From Volucribacter psittacicida (GTDB taxonomy: Bacteria; Pseudomonadota; Gammaproteobacteria; Enterobacterales; Pasteurellaceae): 64,000 bases of DNA. A program made the position numbers and the translations under genes. Below the pieces are notes generated by a model. That model was not told the origin of the DNA. It made no database searches and saw only the letters and a list, made by a program, of their open reading frames with translations. The stretch lies in contig NZ_SMFT01000002.1 in the NCBI RefSeq assembly GCF_004339025.1, forward strand, positions 388,276 to 452,275. The letters are read 5' to 3'. Positions 31,745 to 41,752 of this stretch are shown in pieces (positions within the stretch are counted from its first letter, which is position 1; each line of letters starts with the position of its first letter).

Positions 31745-32621
31745 AGAACCTGAAGAATTTCGCGAACGAGAGACCTTGCGAGCCATCTGGCGTTTATTTC
31801 GCCAAGATATCATGGCGGTGTTTAGCTTTTACCTGTTTATCGGGTTAGTTATCTTTGCCTTATTTGGGCAATGGATTGCCCCCTATTCTGCGGATTGGCA
31901 ATTTGTAGGACAGGAATTACTACCGCCCTCTTGGCATGATAATGGTAAAGTGGCGTATTTTCTTGGCACTGATGATTTAGGGCGAGATTTACTTAGCCGT
32001 ATTATTACAGGCACAAGCTATACTTTTGGTGCCGCATTTTTGGTTATTATTGCCACCGCCATTTTAGGGGGAATATTAGGCATTCTTGCAGGAATGAGCA
32101 GTGGATTAAAATCAAGAATTCTCGGGCATTTTTTAGATGCGTTTTTATCGGTGCCAATTTTACTTATTGCCATTATTATTGCCACCTTAATGGAAGCGAG
32201 CCTCATTAACGCAATGTTAGCAATATTTTTCGCATTGCTACCGCACTTTGTACACGAAATTGCCCAAGCTATCCAAAAAGAACTGAAAAAAGAATATGTG
32301 ATTGCCTTGCGTTTAGACGGTGCTTCCAAATGGGTATTACTCAAAGAGGCGATTTTACCCAATATTGCCATTCCTTATATTCGTGAAACCTCTCGATCCT
32401 TTACCATTGCCATTTTTGATATTAGTGCCTTGAGCTTTATCGCCCTTGGGGCACAACGCCCAACCCCAGAATGGGGCGTTATGACACGTGATGCCCTAGA
32501 ATTAATCTACCTCGCCCCTTGGACAATGATTTTCCCGGGCGTGGCTATTATTATCAGTATCTTAGTGGTTATTATGCTAGGTAATGGATTATGCAAAGCC
32601 ATTAATCGGTATGATGAATAG
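31734..32621 (+). CDS. sapC: SapC, membrane permease of the Sap transporter
   Basis: SapC is the second permease subunit and pairs with SapB. The 295 residues have an N-terminal oppC-like segment with [20 protein letters not shown], the motif [17 protein letters not shown] near residue 78, about six membrane segments, and an EAA-type loop ([22 protein letters not shown]) near residue 190. It overlaps sapB, and sapD follows eight bases after its stop. Confidence 0.93.
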   Translation: MQDKEPEEFRERETLRAIWRLFRQDIMAVFSFYLFIGLVIFALFGQWIAPYSADWQFVGQELLPPSWHDNGKVAYFLGTDDLGRDLLSRIITGTSYTFGAAFLVIIATAILGGILGILAGMSSGLKSRILGHFLDAFLSVPILLIAIIIATLMEASLINAMLAIFFALLPHFVHEIAQAIQKELKKEYVIALRLDGASKWVLLKEAILPNIAIPYIRETSRSFTIAIFDISALSFIALGAQRPTPEWGVMTRDALELIYLAPWTMIFPGVAIIISILVVIMLGNGLCKAINRYDE

Positions 32622-32629
32622 GAAAGGCT

Positions 32630-33658
32630 ATGGCTTTATTAGATATTCGTAATCTTTGTATTGATATTAAAACCGCAACAGGCAATGTGCGTGTGGTGGA
32701 TAATGTGAATTTAACCCTAAATGAAGCGGATATTTATGGATTAGTCGGTGAAAGCGGTTCGGGTAAAAGTTTAATTGCTAAAGTGATTTGTAATTCCATA
32801 AAAGACAACTGGCTTATTCGTGCGGATCGGTTTCGTTTTAATGATATTGAGTTACTTAAGCTACCTCCCCATAAACGGCGTAAACTCGTGGGCAAAGAAA
32901 TCTCAATGATCTTCCAAGATCCCCTAACCTGCCTTGATCCGAGTAAAAAAATAGGTAAACAAATTATTGACAACATTCCCTTTAGCACCTTTAAAGGAAA
33001 ATGGTGGCAATGGTTTGGTTGGAAAAAACGGCGTGCCATTGAATTATTACATCGTGTAGGTATTCGTGATCATCAGGATATAATGCAAAGTTACCCTAAT
33101 GAAATTACCGAAGGCGAAGGGCAAAAAGTGATGATAGCCATTGCCATCGCAAATCAGCCACGTTTATTAATCGCGGATGAACCCACAAACTCGGTCGAAT
33201 CCATTACTCAACAACAAATTTTTCGTTTATTGTCCAGTATGAACCAAAACCATGGTATGAGCATATTATTGGCAAGCAACGATATTATCAGTGTGAGCGA
33301 ATGGTGTCACAGTTTTAGCGTATTATATTGCGGACAAAATGCCGAATCAGGTCCCACAGAAAGCATTTTAGCCAATCCATATCACCCTTATACTATGGCA
33401 TTATTACACGCAATCCCAGATTTTAGCCAACCTTTGGTATTAAAAAGCCAATTAAATACCCTTGCAGGCACCGTTCCTATGCTTGCTCAAATGCCCATAG
33501 GCTGTCGTTTAGGACCTCGTTGCCCTTTTGCACAACGGCAATGTATTCATAAACCCATATTAAGACGAATAAAGCAACACGAATTTGCTTGCCATTTCCC
33601 ACTAAATTTACGCGAAAACCAAGGCAAGCTAGAGAATAATGATAATCTTCCCTTATAA
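32630..33658 (+). CDS. sapD: SapD, ATP-binding subunit of the Sap transporter
   Basis: SapD is an ABC ATPase of the OppD type. The 342 residues have Walker A GESGSGKS near residue 39, Walker [11 protein letters not shown] near residue 183, and the OppD/F C-terminal region with four cysteines (from [15 protein letters not shown]). Two positions differ from active ABC ATPases: the signature reads TEGEGQ instead of LSGGQ, and the switch histidine is asparagine (LLASNDI). From memory the H. influenzae protein shares both, while E. coli SapD keeps the histidine. It has AGGAAAGGCT before the ATG. Confidence 0.92.
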   Translation: MALLDIRNLCIDIKTATGNVRVVDNVNLTLNEADIYGLVGESGSGKSLIAKVICNSIKDNWLIRADRFRFNDIELLKLPPHKRRKLVGKEISMIFQDPLTCLDPSKKIGKQIIDNIPFSTFKGKWWQWFGWKKRRAIELLHRVGIRDHQDIMQSYPNEITEGEGQKVMIAIAIANQPRLLIADEPTNSVESITQQQIFRLLSSMNQNHGMSILLASNDIISVSEWCHSFSVLYCGQNAESGPTESILANPYHPYTMALLHAIPDFSQPLVLKSQLNTLAGTVPMLAQMPIGCRLGPRCPFAQRQCIHKPILRRIKQHEFACHFPLNLRENQGKLENNDNLPL

Positions 33659-33696
33659 AGGTTGTACCAAGAAAGGTGTAACGAGGAAATCACAGA

Positions 33697-34509
33697 ATGT
33701 CGGTATTATTACAAGTAGAAAATTTAAGTAAATCTTTCCGAGATGAACAGTTTAAATTATTAGGTTCCCGTTATTTCCAAGCGGTTGCGGACATTAATTT
33801 TCGTTTATCGGCAAAACAAACCTTATCCATTATTGGACGCAATGGCTCGGGAAAATCCACCTTGGTCAAAATGATTGCAGGGATTATTCCGCCCTCCTCA
33901 GGCAACATCTTATTCAAAGGAAAGCCCCTTGTTTATGGAGATTATGGATTTCGGGCTAAACATATTCGTATGCTTTTCCAAGATACCAATAGTTCCTTTA
34001 ATCCCCGTTCCAATGTGGGACAAATCTTAGATTCTCCTTTACGTCTCGCCACTGCATTAGATGAACAACAGCGTAATGAAAAAATTGGGCAAACCTTGCG
34101 TATGGTAGGGCTTTATCCTGACCACGCAAACATTCCTATTACTGCCACATCATTAAGCCAAAAACAACGTATCGCCCTAGCAAGAGCGGTCATTTTAGAG
34201 CCAGAAATTATTATTATTGATGACTCAATCAGTGCCTTAGATGCCTCAGTAAAAACCCAATTAGTGAATTTAATGCTCGACTTACAACAACGCTTAGGCA
34301 TTGCCTATATTTATGTGGGACAAAATCTCGGCTTAATTAAACATATTTCTGATCAGGTTTTGGTAATGGAAGAGGGAAAAATGGTAGAACTTGGCACACC
34401 GCAACAGCTTTTTACCCAGCCAAGCACAGAAATTACCCACCGTTTAGTGGAAAGTTATTTTGGCAAAATGCTAGATAAGCAGGCTTGGCAGACTAATGAG
34501 GGAATATAG
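33697..34509 (+). CDS. sapF: SapF, second ATP-binding subunit of the Sap transporter
   Basis: SapF is the partner ATPase of SapD. The 270 residues have Walker [10 protein letters not shown] near residue 49. The signature-like [13 protein letters not shown] lies near residue 150. The Walker B reads [12 protein letters not shown], so the catalytic glutamate is aspartate. The switch position reads YVGQNLG, so the histidine is asparagine. These changes suggest weak or altered hydrolysis. The TAG stop (34507-34509) is formed by the TATAG end of a dispersed repeat, so the original C-terminus may have been different. Confidence 0.9.
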   Translation: MSVLLQVENLSKSFRDEQFKLLGSRYFQAVADINFRLSAKQTLSIIGRNGSGKSTLVKMIAGIIPPSSGNILFKGKPLVYGDYGFRAKHIRMLFQDTNSSFNPRSNVGQILDSPLRLATALDEQQRNEKIGQTLRMVGLYPDHANIPITATSLSQKQRIALARAVILEPEIIIIDDSISALDASVKTQLVNLMLDLQQRLGIAYIYVGQNLGLIKHISDQVLVMEEGKMVELGTPQQLFTQPSTEITHRLVESYFGKMLDKQAWQTNEGI

Positions 34510-34570
34510 TCGTTCTGCTTTAAAATAAGATGCTGTTACTACACCTTATTATGTAAATTGAACGACTATA
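34505..34570 (+). repeat. Correia-like repeat, short copy overlapping the sapF stop
   Basis: It begins TATAGTCGTTC and ends GAACGACTATA. At 66 bp it lacks most of the interior of the full copies. Its first bases provide the sapF stop codon. It lies between the convergent genes sapF and ldhA, and if transcribed the inverted ends would pair. Confidence 0.75.
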
Positions 34571-34586
34571 TTATTACCATCTATAA

Positions 34587-35579
34587 TTACACTGTTACCT
34601 GATTACCACTCCCCCCTTTTTCTTTTATATCTTGAATATTCGCCAAGGTAACATTGGCAATACTGGTTAGAGCTTCTTCTGTTAAAAAGGCTTGATGCCC
34701 TGTTAATAACACATTATGACAAGCAGAAAGACGGCGGAAAACATCATCTTGAATCACTTCATTGGATTTATCTTCAAAGAATAACTCACGTTCATTTTCA
34801 TATACGTCCATTCCCAAAGCCCCAATTTTTCCTTGTTTTAAGGCTTCAATGGCAGCTTGCGTATCAATTAATGTGCCGCGGCTGGTGTTGATGATCATCA
34901 CGCCATCTTGCATTTTGTCAAAGGCGGTTTTATTTAATAAATGATAATTTTCGGGGGTGGCAGGGCAATGCAACGTGATAATTTTAGAACGATGATAAAG
35001 CTCATCAAGCTCGACATAAGTAGCCCCTAATTCCTCCGCTAACGGGTTTTTAAAAGGATCATAGGCTAATATATTCATACCAAAACCTTTTAAGATGCGC
35101 ATTGTGGCAATACCAATTTTGCCTGTCCCAATAACCCCCACAGTTCGTCCGTGCATATTAAAGCCGATTAACCCTTCTAAAGAAAAATTGGCTTCTCGTG
35201 TACGCTGATAAGCACGATGAATACGGCGGTTTAAGGTAAGCATTAAGCCCACGGTATGTTCTGCCACAGATTCTGGTGAATAAGCAGGCACCCTCACTAC
35301 TTGAATGCCAAGTTCTTTTGCCGCAACTAAATCCACATTATTAAAGCCAGCACAACGCAAAGCAACGATTTTTATGCCAAGTGCGGCCAGTTTTTGCAAA
35401 ACTTTTTCGCTACCATCATCATTAACAAAAATACAGACGGCATCATGCCCTTCCGCCATTTTGGCAGTGCGTTCACATAACGGAAAATCAAAAAATTCTA
35501 ATTCATCATTAAATTTTTGATTAGCAAGCTCAAAATATTTGCGATCATAGCTTTTGGTGCTATATAGTGCGATTTTCAT
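34587..35579 (-). CDS. ldhA: D-lactate dehydrogenase (fermentative)
   Basis: The enzyme reduces pyruvate to D-lactate with NADH during fermentation. The 330 residues belong to the D-2-hydroxyacid dehydrogenase family. The NAD loop GVIGTGKIGIATMRIL lies near residue 149. The catalytic arginine lies in IINTSRGTLID near residue 235, the glutamate in MDVYENE near residue 262, and the histidine in TGHQAFLTEEA near residue 296. It is a single gene between the sap operon and the channel gene. Confidence 0.93.
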   Translation of the reverse strand: MKIALYSTKSYDRKYFELANQKFNDELEFFDFPLCERTAKMAEGHDAVCIFVNDDGSEKVLQKLAALGIKIVALRCAGFNNVDLVAAKELGIQVVRVPAYSPESVAEHTVGLMLTLNRRIHRAYQRTREANFSLEGLIGFNMHGRTVGVIGTGKIGIATMRILKGFGMNILAYDPFKNPLAEELGATYVELDELYHRSKIITLHCPATPENYHLLNKTAFDKMQDGVMIINTSRGTLIDTQAAIEALKQGKIGALGMDVYENERELFFEDKSNEVIQDDVFRRLSACHNVLLTGHQAFLTEEALTSIANVTLANIQDIKEKGGSGNQVTV

Positions 35580-35786
35580 AACAATACCTCAATAAATAAC
35601 CGAGTAAATAACTAAGATAAAAAATATTCTATCAAACAAAATAAGAAAATCTATTAAATTTGTTTAATTGTTAAACGTTTTGCCTCGGTACTTTTTCACT
35701 ATTAAAGTCAATATGTTAGTATAGCAACTTGCCTTTGGCATAAATCACTTATGTTTTATTCATTCAATTAAAAAAGGAAAACAATT

Positions 35787-37043
35787 ATGTTTCAAACCTT
35801 ACAAACGTGGTTACAAGAGCATAGTCTGCATAATCAAGACTGGTTAGTAACATTAATTATGATCGGTTTTATTTTGGTCACCGCACTGATCATACACGTT
35901 GTATTGCATATGGTGCTGTTCCGTTGGTTAGGTAATCAATTTAAAAACTCAAAAAGCATTTTGTTCAATGTACTTGCGGAACAACGTTTATTTACCAATA
36001 TCGGTTATACCATACAAGGTATCGTACTGGGGATACAACTGCGTGTTTGGCTACCAGAAACCAGCTGGCAAGAATTATTAGTGACATTGACTGAAATTTG
36101 GTCATTAATTTTTGCATTATTAACCCTATTTGCCTTATTAGATACCATTCATAATTACTTATTTAGACGTAACCTTGCCCAGCATTTCCCAGTAAAAGGC
36201 TTGGTGCAAACCGTCAAACTGATTGCTTCTATTGGTATAGGTATTCTATTAGTCTCGATCTTGCTGGGTAAATCCCCTGTGATTTTATTAAGTGGTTTAG
36301 GGGCAATGACCGCGGTTTTAATGTTGGTGTTTAAAGATCCTATCCTTGGCTTAGTGGCTGGTATCCAATTATCCGCTAATCGAATGTTAAATGTAGGCGA
36401 TTGGTTAGAAATGAGTAAATACAATGCTGATGGTTCTGTGATTGATATTGGTTTAACCACTGTAAAAGTACAAAACTGGGATAATACCGTTACAACCATT
36501 CCTACTTATGCCTTGATTTCCGATTCCTTTAAAAACTGGCGAGCTATGAGTGAATCGGGCGGACGCCGAATTAAACGTGCCGTATATATTGACTCAAGTA
36601 GTGTCAAATTTTTAAGTCCAGAAGAGGTACAAAAACTCAGCGAAAGCCAATTATTAACTGATTATTTGGCGACCCGCTCAAATGAAATTCAAGAATTTAA
36701 TCGCCAACATAACATTCAAGGCAATAGCCCACTAAACGGACGCCACTTAACCAATTTAGGGACCTTTCGTGCCTATTTGCAACGTTACTTAGAAAATAAT
36801 CCTCATATCCGTAAAGATATGACCCTTATGGTACGTCAGCTCGATCCTAAAGAACAAGGCATCCCATTAGAAGTTTATTGTTTTACCAATACCGTATTAT
36901 GGGGAGAATATGAAGCAATTCAAGCGGATATATTTGATCATATTTTTGCTGTGGTTGCTCAATTTGGCTTACATATTTACCAAGCACCAAGTGGTTATGA
37001 TCTGCGTAATGTTATTAACAATTTACGCCAAACCAAAGAGTAA
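35787..37043 (+). CDS. MscS-family mechanosensitive channel (YbdG-like)
   Basis: This is an inner-membrane channel that likely opens under osmotic downshock. The 418 residues have about four or five membrane segments in the first 190 residues (TLIMIGFILVTALIIHVVLHMVLF and onward). The pore-lining region follows near residue 172 (LGAMTAVLMLVFKDPILGLVAG), then the conserved beta domain IQLSANRMLNVGDWLEM and a large cytoplasmic domain. The size and lack of a periplasmic domain fit YbdG (MscM) of E. coli better than MscS (286 residues) or MscK. The ribosome site is AAGGAAAAC. Single gene. Confidence 0.82.
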   Translation: MFQTLQTWLQEHSLHNQDWLVTLIMIGFILVTALIIHVVLHMVLFRWLGNQFKNSKSILFNVLAEQRLFTNIGYTIQGIVLGIQLRVWLPETSWQELLVTLTEIWSLIFALLTLFALLDTIHNYLFRRNLAQHFPVKGLVQTVKLIASIGIGILLVSILLGKSPVILLSGLGAMTAVLMLVFKDPILGLVAGIQLSANRMLNVGDWLEMSKYNADGSVIDIGLTTVKVQNWDNTVTTIPTYALISDSFKNWRAMSESGGRRIKRAVYIDSSSVKFLSPEEVQKLSESQLLTDYLATRSNEIQEFNRQHNIQGNSPLNGRHLTNLGTFRAYLQRYLENNPHIRKDMTLMVRQLDPKEQGIPLEVYCFTNTVLWGEYEAIQADIFDHIFAVVAQFGLHIYQAPSGYDLRNVINNLRQTKE

Positions 37044-37045
37044 AG

Positions 37046-37070
37046 TATAGTCATCTCAATTTAAAATAAG
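37046..37070 (+). repeat. Single end of the Correia-like repeat
   Basis: TATAGTCATCTCAATTTAA resembles the terminal repeat (TATAGTCGTTTCAATTTAA) of the full copies. No opposite end is found within 150 bases. It lies two bases after the channel gene's stop codon. Confidence 0.5.
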
Positions 37071-37119
37071 GGAAATAATAAATGAAGTATGAGCTTAAAT
37101 AACCTCATACTCTTCCCTT
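37067..37119. terminator. Long hairpin after the channel gene
   Basis: TAAGGGAA at the left pairs with TTCCCTTA at the right. Inside them GTATGAG pairs with CTCATAC around an AT loop. There is no strong T run, so terminator function is tentative. Confidence 0.45.
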
Positions 37120-37204
37120 AGATGCCATATTTTACTTTTAAAATTCGATAATTTTTGTTATAAAGAGCCCAGATTTTTTATTTTTAACTCATAGGAGAAA
37201 TAGT

Positions 37205-37888
37205 ATGGAATTAGTTTTTATCCGTCATGGTTTTAGCGAATGGAACGCTAAAAATCTATTTACTGGCTGGCGTGATGTGAATTTAACCGAACGTGGTGTT
37301 GAAGAAGCAAAAGCCGCAGGTAAAAAATTATTAGAAGCAGGCTATGAATTTGATATCGCCTTTACTTCAGTGCTTACACGAGCGATTAAAACTTGTAATA
37401 TCGTATTGGAAGAATCTAACCAACTTTGGATTCCTCAAGTGAAAAACTGGCGTTTAAATGAACGTCATTATGGCGAATTACAAGGTTTAGATAAAAAAGC
37501 CACCGCAGAAAAATATGGTGATGAACAAGTTCATATTTGGCGTCGTTCATACGATACATTACCACCATTACTTGATCCAAAAGATCCTAATTCTGCCCAT
37601 AACGATCGCCGTTATGCACATTTACCTGCAGATGTTATCCCTGATGGTGAAAATCTTAAAGTAACATTAGAACGTGTACTACCATTCTGGGAAGATCAAA
37701 TTGCACCAGCATTATTATCTGGCAAACGTGTATTAGTTACTGCACATGGTAACTCATTGCGTGCATTAGCAAAACATATCGAAGGTATTTCTGATGCAGA
37801 TATTATGGATTTAGAAATTCCTACAGGACAACCATTAGTTTATAAACTTGATGATAACTTAAAAGTTGTTGAGAAGTTTTATTTATAA
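37205..37888 (+). CDS. gpmA: 2,3-bisphosphoglycerate-dependent phosphoglycerate mutase
   Basis: The enzyme interconverts 3- and 2-phosphoglycerate in glycolysis, the step before enolase. The 227 residues are slightly shorter than E. coli GpmA (250), as in other Pasteurellaceae. The phosphohistidine motif [10 protein letters not shown] lies at residues 5-14. [16 protein letters not shown] follows near residue 82, and the second catalytic histidine is in [11 protein letters not shown] near residue 180. The ribosome site is AGGAGAAA. Codon use resembles that of eno, indicating high expression. A hairpin after it at 37929-37967 may be the terminator. Confidence 0.95.
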   Translation: MELVFIRHGFSEWNAKNLFTGWRDVNLTERGVEEAKAAGKKLLEAGYEFDIAFTSVLTRAIKTCNIVLEESNQLWIPQVKNWRLNERHYGELQGLDKKATAEKYGDEQVHIWRRSYDTLPPLLDPKDPNSAHNDRRYAHLPADVIPDGENLKVTLERVLPFWEDQIAPALLSGKRVLVTAHGNSLRALAKHIEGISDADIMDLEIPTGQPLVYKLDDNLKVVEKFYL

Positions 37889-37928
37889 TACATACAAGAC
37901 GAACTTAAAATAAGTAAAATATTTATTG

Positions 37929-37967
37929 AAGGGTTGAATTTGATAAAATATGAAATTCAATCCTTTC
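37929..37967 (+). terminator. Possible gpmA terminator hairpin
   Basis: AAGGGTTGAATTT pairs with AAATTCAATCCTTT around a ten-base AT loop with one mismatch. The following sequence is T-rich only in part. Confidence 0.5.
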
Positions 37968-38129
37968 TATAAAAGTCTCATTAAATTTGTTTCAATTCAA
38001 TATAATTAATATCTCTAATCATTTTTAAAACCTTAATAATTCATAAGGAAATTTTACAAAAACGCACCGCACTTTTCCTCAATTTTGTCGAAAAATATTC
38101 CCTAATGCGAAAATCTTGCTATAATTCCT

Positions 38130-38145
38130 CTGTATAAAAAAACAG
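38130..38145 (+). promoter_or_regulatory. LexA (SOS) box at uvrD
   Basis: CTGTATAAAAAAACAG fits the CTG-N10-CAG SOS operator. It lies just downstream of a perfect TATAAT (38120-38125), so bound LexA would cover the transcription start. E. coli uvrD is also LexA-controlled, and lexA itself is in this window. Confidence 0.8.
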
Positions 38146-38156
38146 TGGTAGATGGT

Positions 38157-40334
38157 ATGGATTTTGCAGAATTACTTGATGGTTTAAATGATAAACAACG
38201 TGAAGCAGTGGCAGCGCCGTTAGGCAATTATTTGGTCTTAGCGGGGGCGGGGAGTGGTAAAACGAGGGTGTTGACCCATCGTATTGCTTGGTTAATTGGG
38301 GTTGAGAATATTCCTGAAAGCCAAATTATGGCGGTAACCTTTACCAATAAAGCCGCCAATGAAATGAGGCATCGTATTAAAGCTACTCTTGCGGATCAGC
38401 CTTTACTTGGTATGTGGGTGGGGACTTTTCACAGTATTGCTCATCGTTTATTACGTTCTCATCATCTTGATGTAGGGTTACCGCAGGATTTCCAAATTAT
38501 GGATAGCGAAGATCAATTACGTTTGATCAAGCGTTTAATTAAACTTCATCAACTTGATGAAAATGCGTTTCCGCCTAAGCAAGTGATGTGGTATATCAAT
38601 AGCCAAAAAGATGAGGGATTGCGTCCTCATCATATTAATTTGCAAGAAAATCCCAAAGAACGTGAATGGGTGAGGATCTATCAGATTTATCAAGATGCTT
38701 GTGATCGAGCAGGGTTACTTGATTTTGCCGAATTATTATTGCGTAGTTATGAATTATGGCAGAAAAAACCGCTTATTCTTGAGCGTTATCAGCAACGTTT
38801 TCAACATATTTTAATCGATGAGTTCCAAGATACCAACAAAATCCAGTATGATTGGATTCGCTTATTAGTGGGTAAAACCGGGCGGATAATGATTGTTGGT
38901 GATGATGATCAGTCTATTTATGGCTGGCGTGGGGCAAAAATTGAGAATATTCAACGTTTTTCGCGAGATTATCCTCAGGTAACCACTATTCGTTTAGAGC
39001 AAAATTATCGTTCTACCAATAATATTCTTAATAGTGCTAACCAATTAATCGCCAATAATCAAAACCGTTTAGGTAAAAATCTTTGGACGCAGGGAGGCGA
39101 TGGCGATCCTGTGGGGATTTATGCGGCATTTAATGAACTTGATGAAGCATTATTTGTGGCTTCACAGATAAAAATTTGGCTAGAGGACGGCGGAAAGTTA
39201 GAGGATTGTGCGATTTTGTACCGTAGTAATAGCCAATCTCGAGTATTAGAAGAAGCCTTATTGCGTGCCAATATTCCTTATCGAATCTATGGGGGAATGC
39301 GATTTTTTGAACGGCAAGAAATTAAGGACGCACTTGCCTATTTACGTTTAATTGCCAATCGTCAAGATGATGCGGCATTTGAACGCATTATTAATACGCC
39401 TGCTCGTGGAATTGGCGAGCGTACCTTAGATATTTTGCGTAATCTAACACGAGATCGCCAAATTACGCTTTGGCAGGCAACACAAGTAGCAATTCAAGAA
39501 AATAAACTACCTGCACGCACTGCGACAGCATTATTACGTTTTGTGGAATTAATTAATTCATTACAACAAGATAGTGAAGAAATGCCGTTATTTGCTCAAA
39601 CAGATTTTGTTATTAAACATTCTGGTTTATATGATATGTATCAACAAGAAAAGGGCGAAAAAGGCGAAGTGCGGATCGAAAATTTACAAGAATTGGTATC
39701 GGCAGCAAGAAGTTTTATTAAACCTGATGAGGCTGAAGAGATGTCCGATCTTACTGCCTTTTTAACACATGCTTCTTTAGAGGCAGGCGAAATGCAAGCC
39801 AATCCTTATCAGTCTTGCGTAGAAATGATGACGTTGCACGCTGCCAAGGGATTAGAATTCCCTCGTGTGTTTATGGTCGGTGTTGAAGAGGGGATTTTTC
39901 CAAGCAAAATGTCCTTAATGGAAAATGGACGCTTGGAAGAAGAACGCCGTTTAGCCTATGTGGGGATAACCAGAGCGAAACAAAAATTGACCATTAGTTA
40001 TGCAGAAAGCCGCCGTCAATATGGACAGGAAGAACGCCATATTCCTTCTCGTTTTATTAGCGAATTACCGCAAAATTGTATTCAGGAAATTCGCTTGCGT
40101 GGCACAGTTACACGAGCCTTTCATGCTGTGAATGAAAATCAAATTGCTCGCTCTACAGATTTAAATCAGGATAATCCTTGGAAAATGGGGCAGAAAGTAA
40201 AACATGAAAAATTTGGTCTTGGTACGATTATTAATGTAGAAGGGGCTGATAATAACACACGTTTACAAATTGCCTTTCAAAATCAAGGGGTAAAATGGTT
40301 AATTGCCGCTTTAGCGAAATTAGAAAAAATCTAA
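38157..40334 (+). CDS. uvrD: DNA helicase II UvrD
   Basis: UvrD is a superfamily 1A helicase that unwinds DNA in nucleotide-excision and mismatch repair. The product has 725 residues from MDFAELLDGLNDKQREAV, which aligns with the E. coli start; a GTG four codons earlier lies inside the SOS box. Walker A AGAGSGKTRVLTHR lies near residue 30, and the DExQ-type box HILIDEFQDTN near residue 220. VGDDDQSIYGWRGA, MTLHAAKGLEFPRVF and LAYVGITRAK follow in the usual order. A C-terminal Tudor-like segment (MGQKVKHEKFGLGTI) binds RNA polymerase in E. coli. Confidence 0.96.
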   Translation: MDFAELLDGLNDKQREAVAAPLGNYLVLAGAGSGKTRVLTHRIAWLIGVENIPESQIMAVTFTNKAANEMRHRIKATLADQPLLGMWVGTFHSIAHRLLRSHHLDVGLPQDFQIMDSEDQLRLIKRLIKLHQLDENAFPPKQVMWYINSQKDEGLRPHHINLQENPKEREWVRIYQIYQDACDRAGLLDFAELLLRSYELWQKKPLILERYQQRFQHILIDEFQDTNKIQYDWIRLLVGKTGRIMIVGDDDQSIYGWRGAKIENIQRFSRDYPQVTTIRLEQNYRSTNNILNSANQLIANNQNRLGKNLWTQGGDGDPVGIYAAFNELDEALFVASQIKIWLEDGGKLEDCAILYRSNSQSRVLEEALLRANIPYRIYGGMRFFERQEIKDALAYLRLIANRQDDAAFERIINTPARGIGERTLDILRNLTRDRQITLWQATQVAIQENKLPARTATALLRFVELINSLQQDSEEMPLFAQTDFVIKHSGLYDMYQQEKGEKGEVRIENLQELVSAARSFIKPDEAEEMSDLTAFLTHASLEAGEMQANPYQSCVEMMTLHAAKGLEFPRVFMVGVEEGIFPSKMSLMENGRLEEERRLAYVGITRAKQKLTISYAESRRQYGQEERHIPSRFISELPQNCIQEIRLRGTVTRAFHAVNENQIARSTDLNQDNPWKMGQKVKHEKFGLGTIINVEGADNNTRLQIAFQNQGVKWLIAALAKLEKI

Positions 40335-40434
40335 TATAAAATACAATAAGAAGAAGCTTTATAGGAAAATTTTGACGAAAGCAATAAAACCAGTTACATT
40401 AACCCAAGTATTAACTTAATTTGAGATAACAACT

Positions 40435-40773
40435 ATGGAAAATCCAAACAAACAATCTTTTCAAGATGTCTTAGAGTATGTGCGTATGTACCGTTTAAAA
40501 AACAAATTAAAAAGGGATATTGCTGATAATGATCGCAAAATCCGTGATAATCAAAAGCGTGTATTATTGCTAGATAATCTTAATCAATACATTACCGATG
40601 ATATGAGTATTGATGATGTACGCGCAATTATTTCTAATATGCATGATGATTACGAAACTCGCGTTGATGATTATATGATTCGTAATGCGGAGCTTTCTAA
40701 ACAACGCCGAGAAATTTCCAATAAAATGAAAGAACGCCATAAATTGCATGAGCAGTTGGCAAAAAATAAGTAA
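40435..40773 (+). CDS. tmaR: TmaR/YeeX (DUF496) coiled-coil protein
   Basis: TmaR in E. coli forms clusters at the cell pole and binds and controls enzyme I of the phosphotransferase system. The 112 residues match the family almost end to end. [18 protein letters not shown] comes at the start, then [18 protein letters not shown] near residue 36. [20 protein letters not shown] near residue 72 contains the tyrosine region reported to be phosphorylated in E. coli. The whole protein is helical and charged. It is a single gene with its own terminator and marks the left boundary of the restriction island. Confidence 0.92.
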   Translation: MENPNKQSFQDVLEYVRMYRLKNKLKRDIADNDRKIRDNQKRVLLLDNLNQYITDDMSIDDVRAIISNMHDDYETRVDDYMIRNAELSKQRREISNKMKERHKLHEQLAKNK

Positions 40774-40783
40774 TACTAAATAT

Positions 40784-40821
40784 AAACCTGACAATAATGC
40801 GTTACATTGTCAGGTTTTTTC
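40784..40821. terminator. tmaR terminator
   Basis: AACCTGACAA pairs with TTGTCAGGTT around a 12-base loop, followed by TTTT. The A-rich left side could also serve the convergent recombinase gene. Confidence 0.85.
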
Positions 40822-40822
40822 A

Positions 40823-41752
40823 TCAACTTAATCCTGCCAATGATCGCATTACTAAATCCACATCACGATTTTCTAATTCTTGAATGATGTGTAAATAGGT
40901 CTTTTGTGTCGTTGTCATACTTGAATGCCCTAAACGCCTTGCTACACTGGCAATAGATACCCCTGCAAATAATAACAGAGAAGCGTGAGTATGCCTTAAA
41001 CCATGTAAGGAAATAGTGGGTAAATTGGCTCGTTTGCAATGGCGAAAGAGTACATCATTTACCGTTGAATTATAAATTTTCTGTTTACCTACAAAAATAG
41101 GGGCATTTTCTGGCAATGCTTTGATAAGTTGAGAAAATTGAATAATGGTTTGCCAGTCTAATTGAATTTTACGCACAGAAGAACGATTTTTAGTGGGTAA
41201 AAATCCACCATCGCCTTTGTAATCCCAAGTTTTACTAATGGATAAAGTTTGCCGAGAAAAATCAAAATCATTGGGAGTTAATGCAAGGGCTTCTGAAAAT
41301 CTTATACCTGTTTTGGCGACCAACATAATAAACCAATCCCAATTAAGTTGTTGATCTAATTTTAAATGACTAAGTAGGGTATGGAGTTCAAACTGATTAA
41401 GGTATTTTGGCTTTTTTGCTTTTGGTGTTTTGCCCTTAATAATGGCTTTGCGTGTTGGATCTCGAGTAATAAGCCCCTCATCAACAGCATCTAAAATGGC
41501 CCCTTTAAGCTGATGATGAAAGTCCATAGTGGTTTGGCGTTCGTGCTGTAAAGCATAATCATTTAATAGTTGTTGATAGGTTGTGCGAGACAAATCACAT
41601 AATCGGATTTTAGGAGCAAGTTTAATTAACCAATTATGGGTCATTAAATATTTTGCCATTGTAACAGGACGGATAGCTCCCTCCTTATAAACTTTTACCC
41701 AACGTTTATAATAAATATGAAATAATTCCTGTGTATGAATATTTGTTTGCAT
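40823..41752 (-). CDS. Tyrosine recombinase/integrase beside the silent hsdS cassettes
   Basis: This is a site-specific recombinase of the phage-integrase family, 309 residues. An N-terminal SAM-like DNA-binding domain of about 110 residues is followed by the catalytic domain. The catalytic residues are all present: Arg in TGIRFSEAL, Lys in the beta-turn PTKNRSSVRK, His-x-x-Arg in LHGLRHTHAS, His in LGHSSMTTT and the nucleophile Tyr in KTYLHI. I start it at 41752, where CTGGAG lies before the ATG; a longer frame adds 19 unlikely residues. No tRNA or clear att site is nearby and no other mobile genes follow. Its position 200 bases from two silent specificity cassettes suggests it acts as the hsdS invertase, as CreX-type recombinases do in streptococci. 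It could instead be an island integrase. Confidence 0.88.
   Translation of the reverse strand: MQTNIHTQELFHIYYKRWVKVYKEGAIRPVTMAKYLMTHNWLIKLAPKIRLCDLSRTTYQQLLNDYALQHERQTTMDFHHQLKGAILDAVDEGLITRDPTRKAIIKGKTPKAKKPKYLNQFELHTLLSHLKLDQQLNWDWFIMLVAKTGIRFSEALALTPNDFDFSRQTLSISKTWDYKGDGGFLPTKNRSSVRKIQLDWQTIIQFSQLIKALPENAPIFVGKQKIYNSTVNDVLFRHCKRANLPTISLHGLRHTHASLLLFAGVSIASVARRLGHSSMTTTQKTYLHIIQELENRDVDLVMRSLAGLS

Noticed and set aside
37898-37914. Another copy of the Correia-like repeat after gpmA
   Set aside because: Only AGACGAACTTAAAATAAG resembles the end, and the TATAG start and the interior are missing, so it could be chance.
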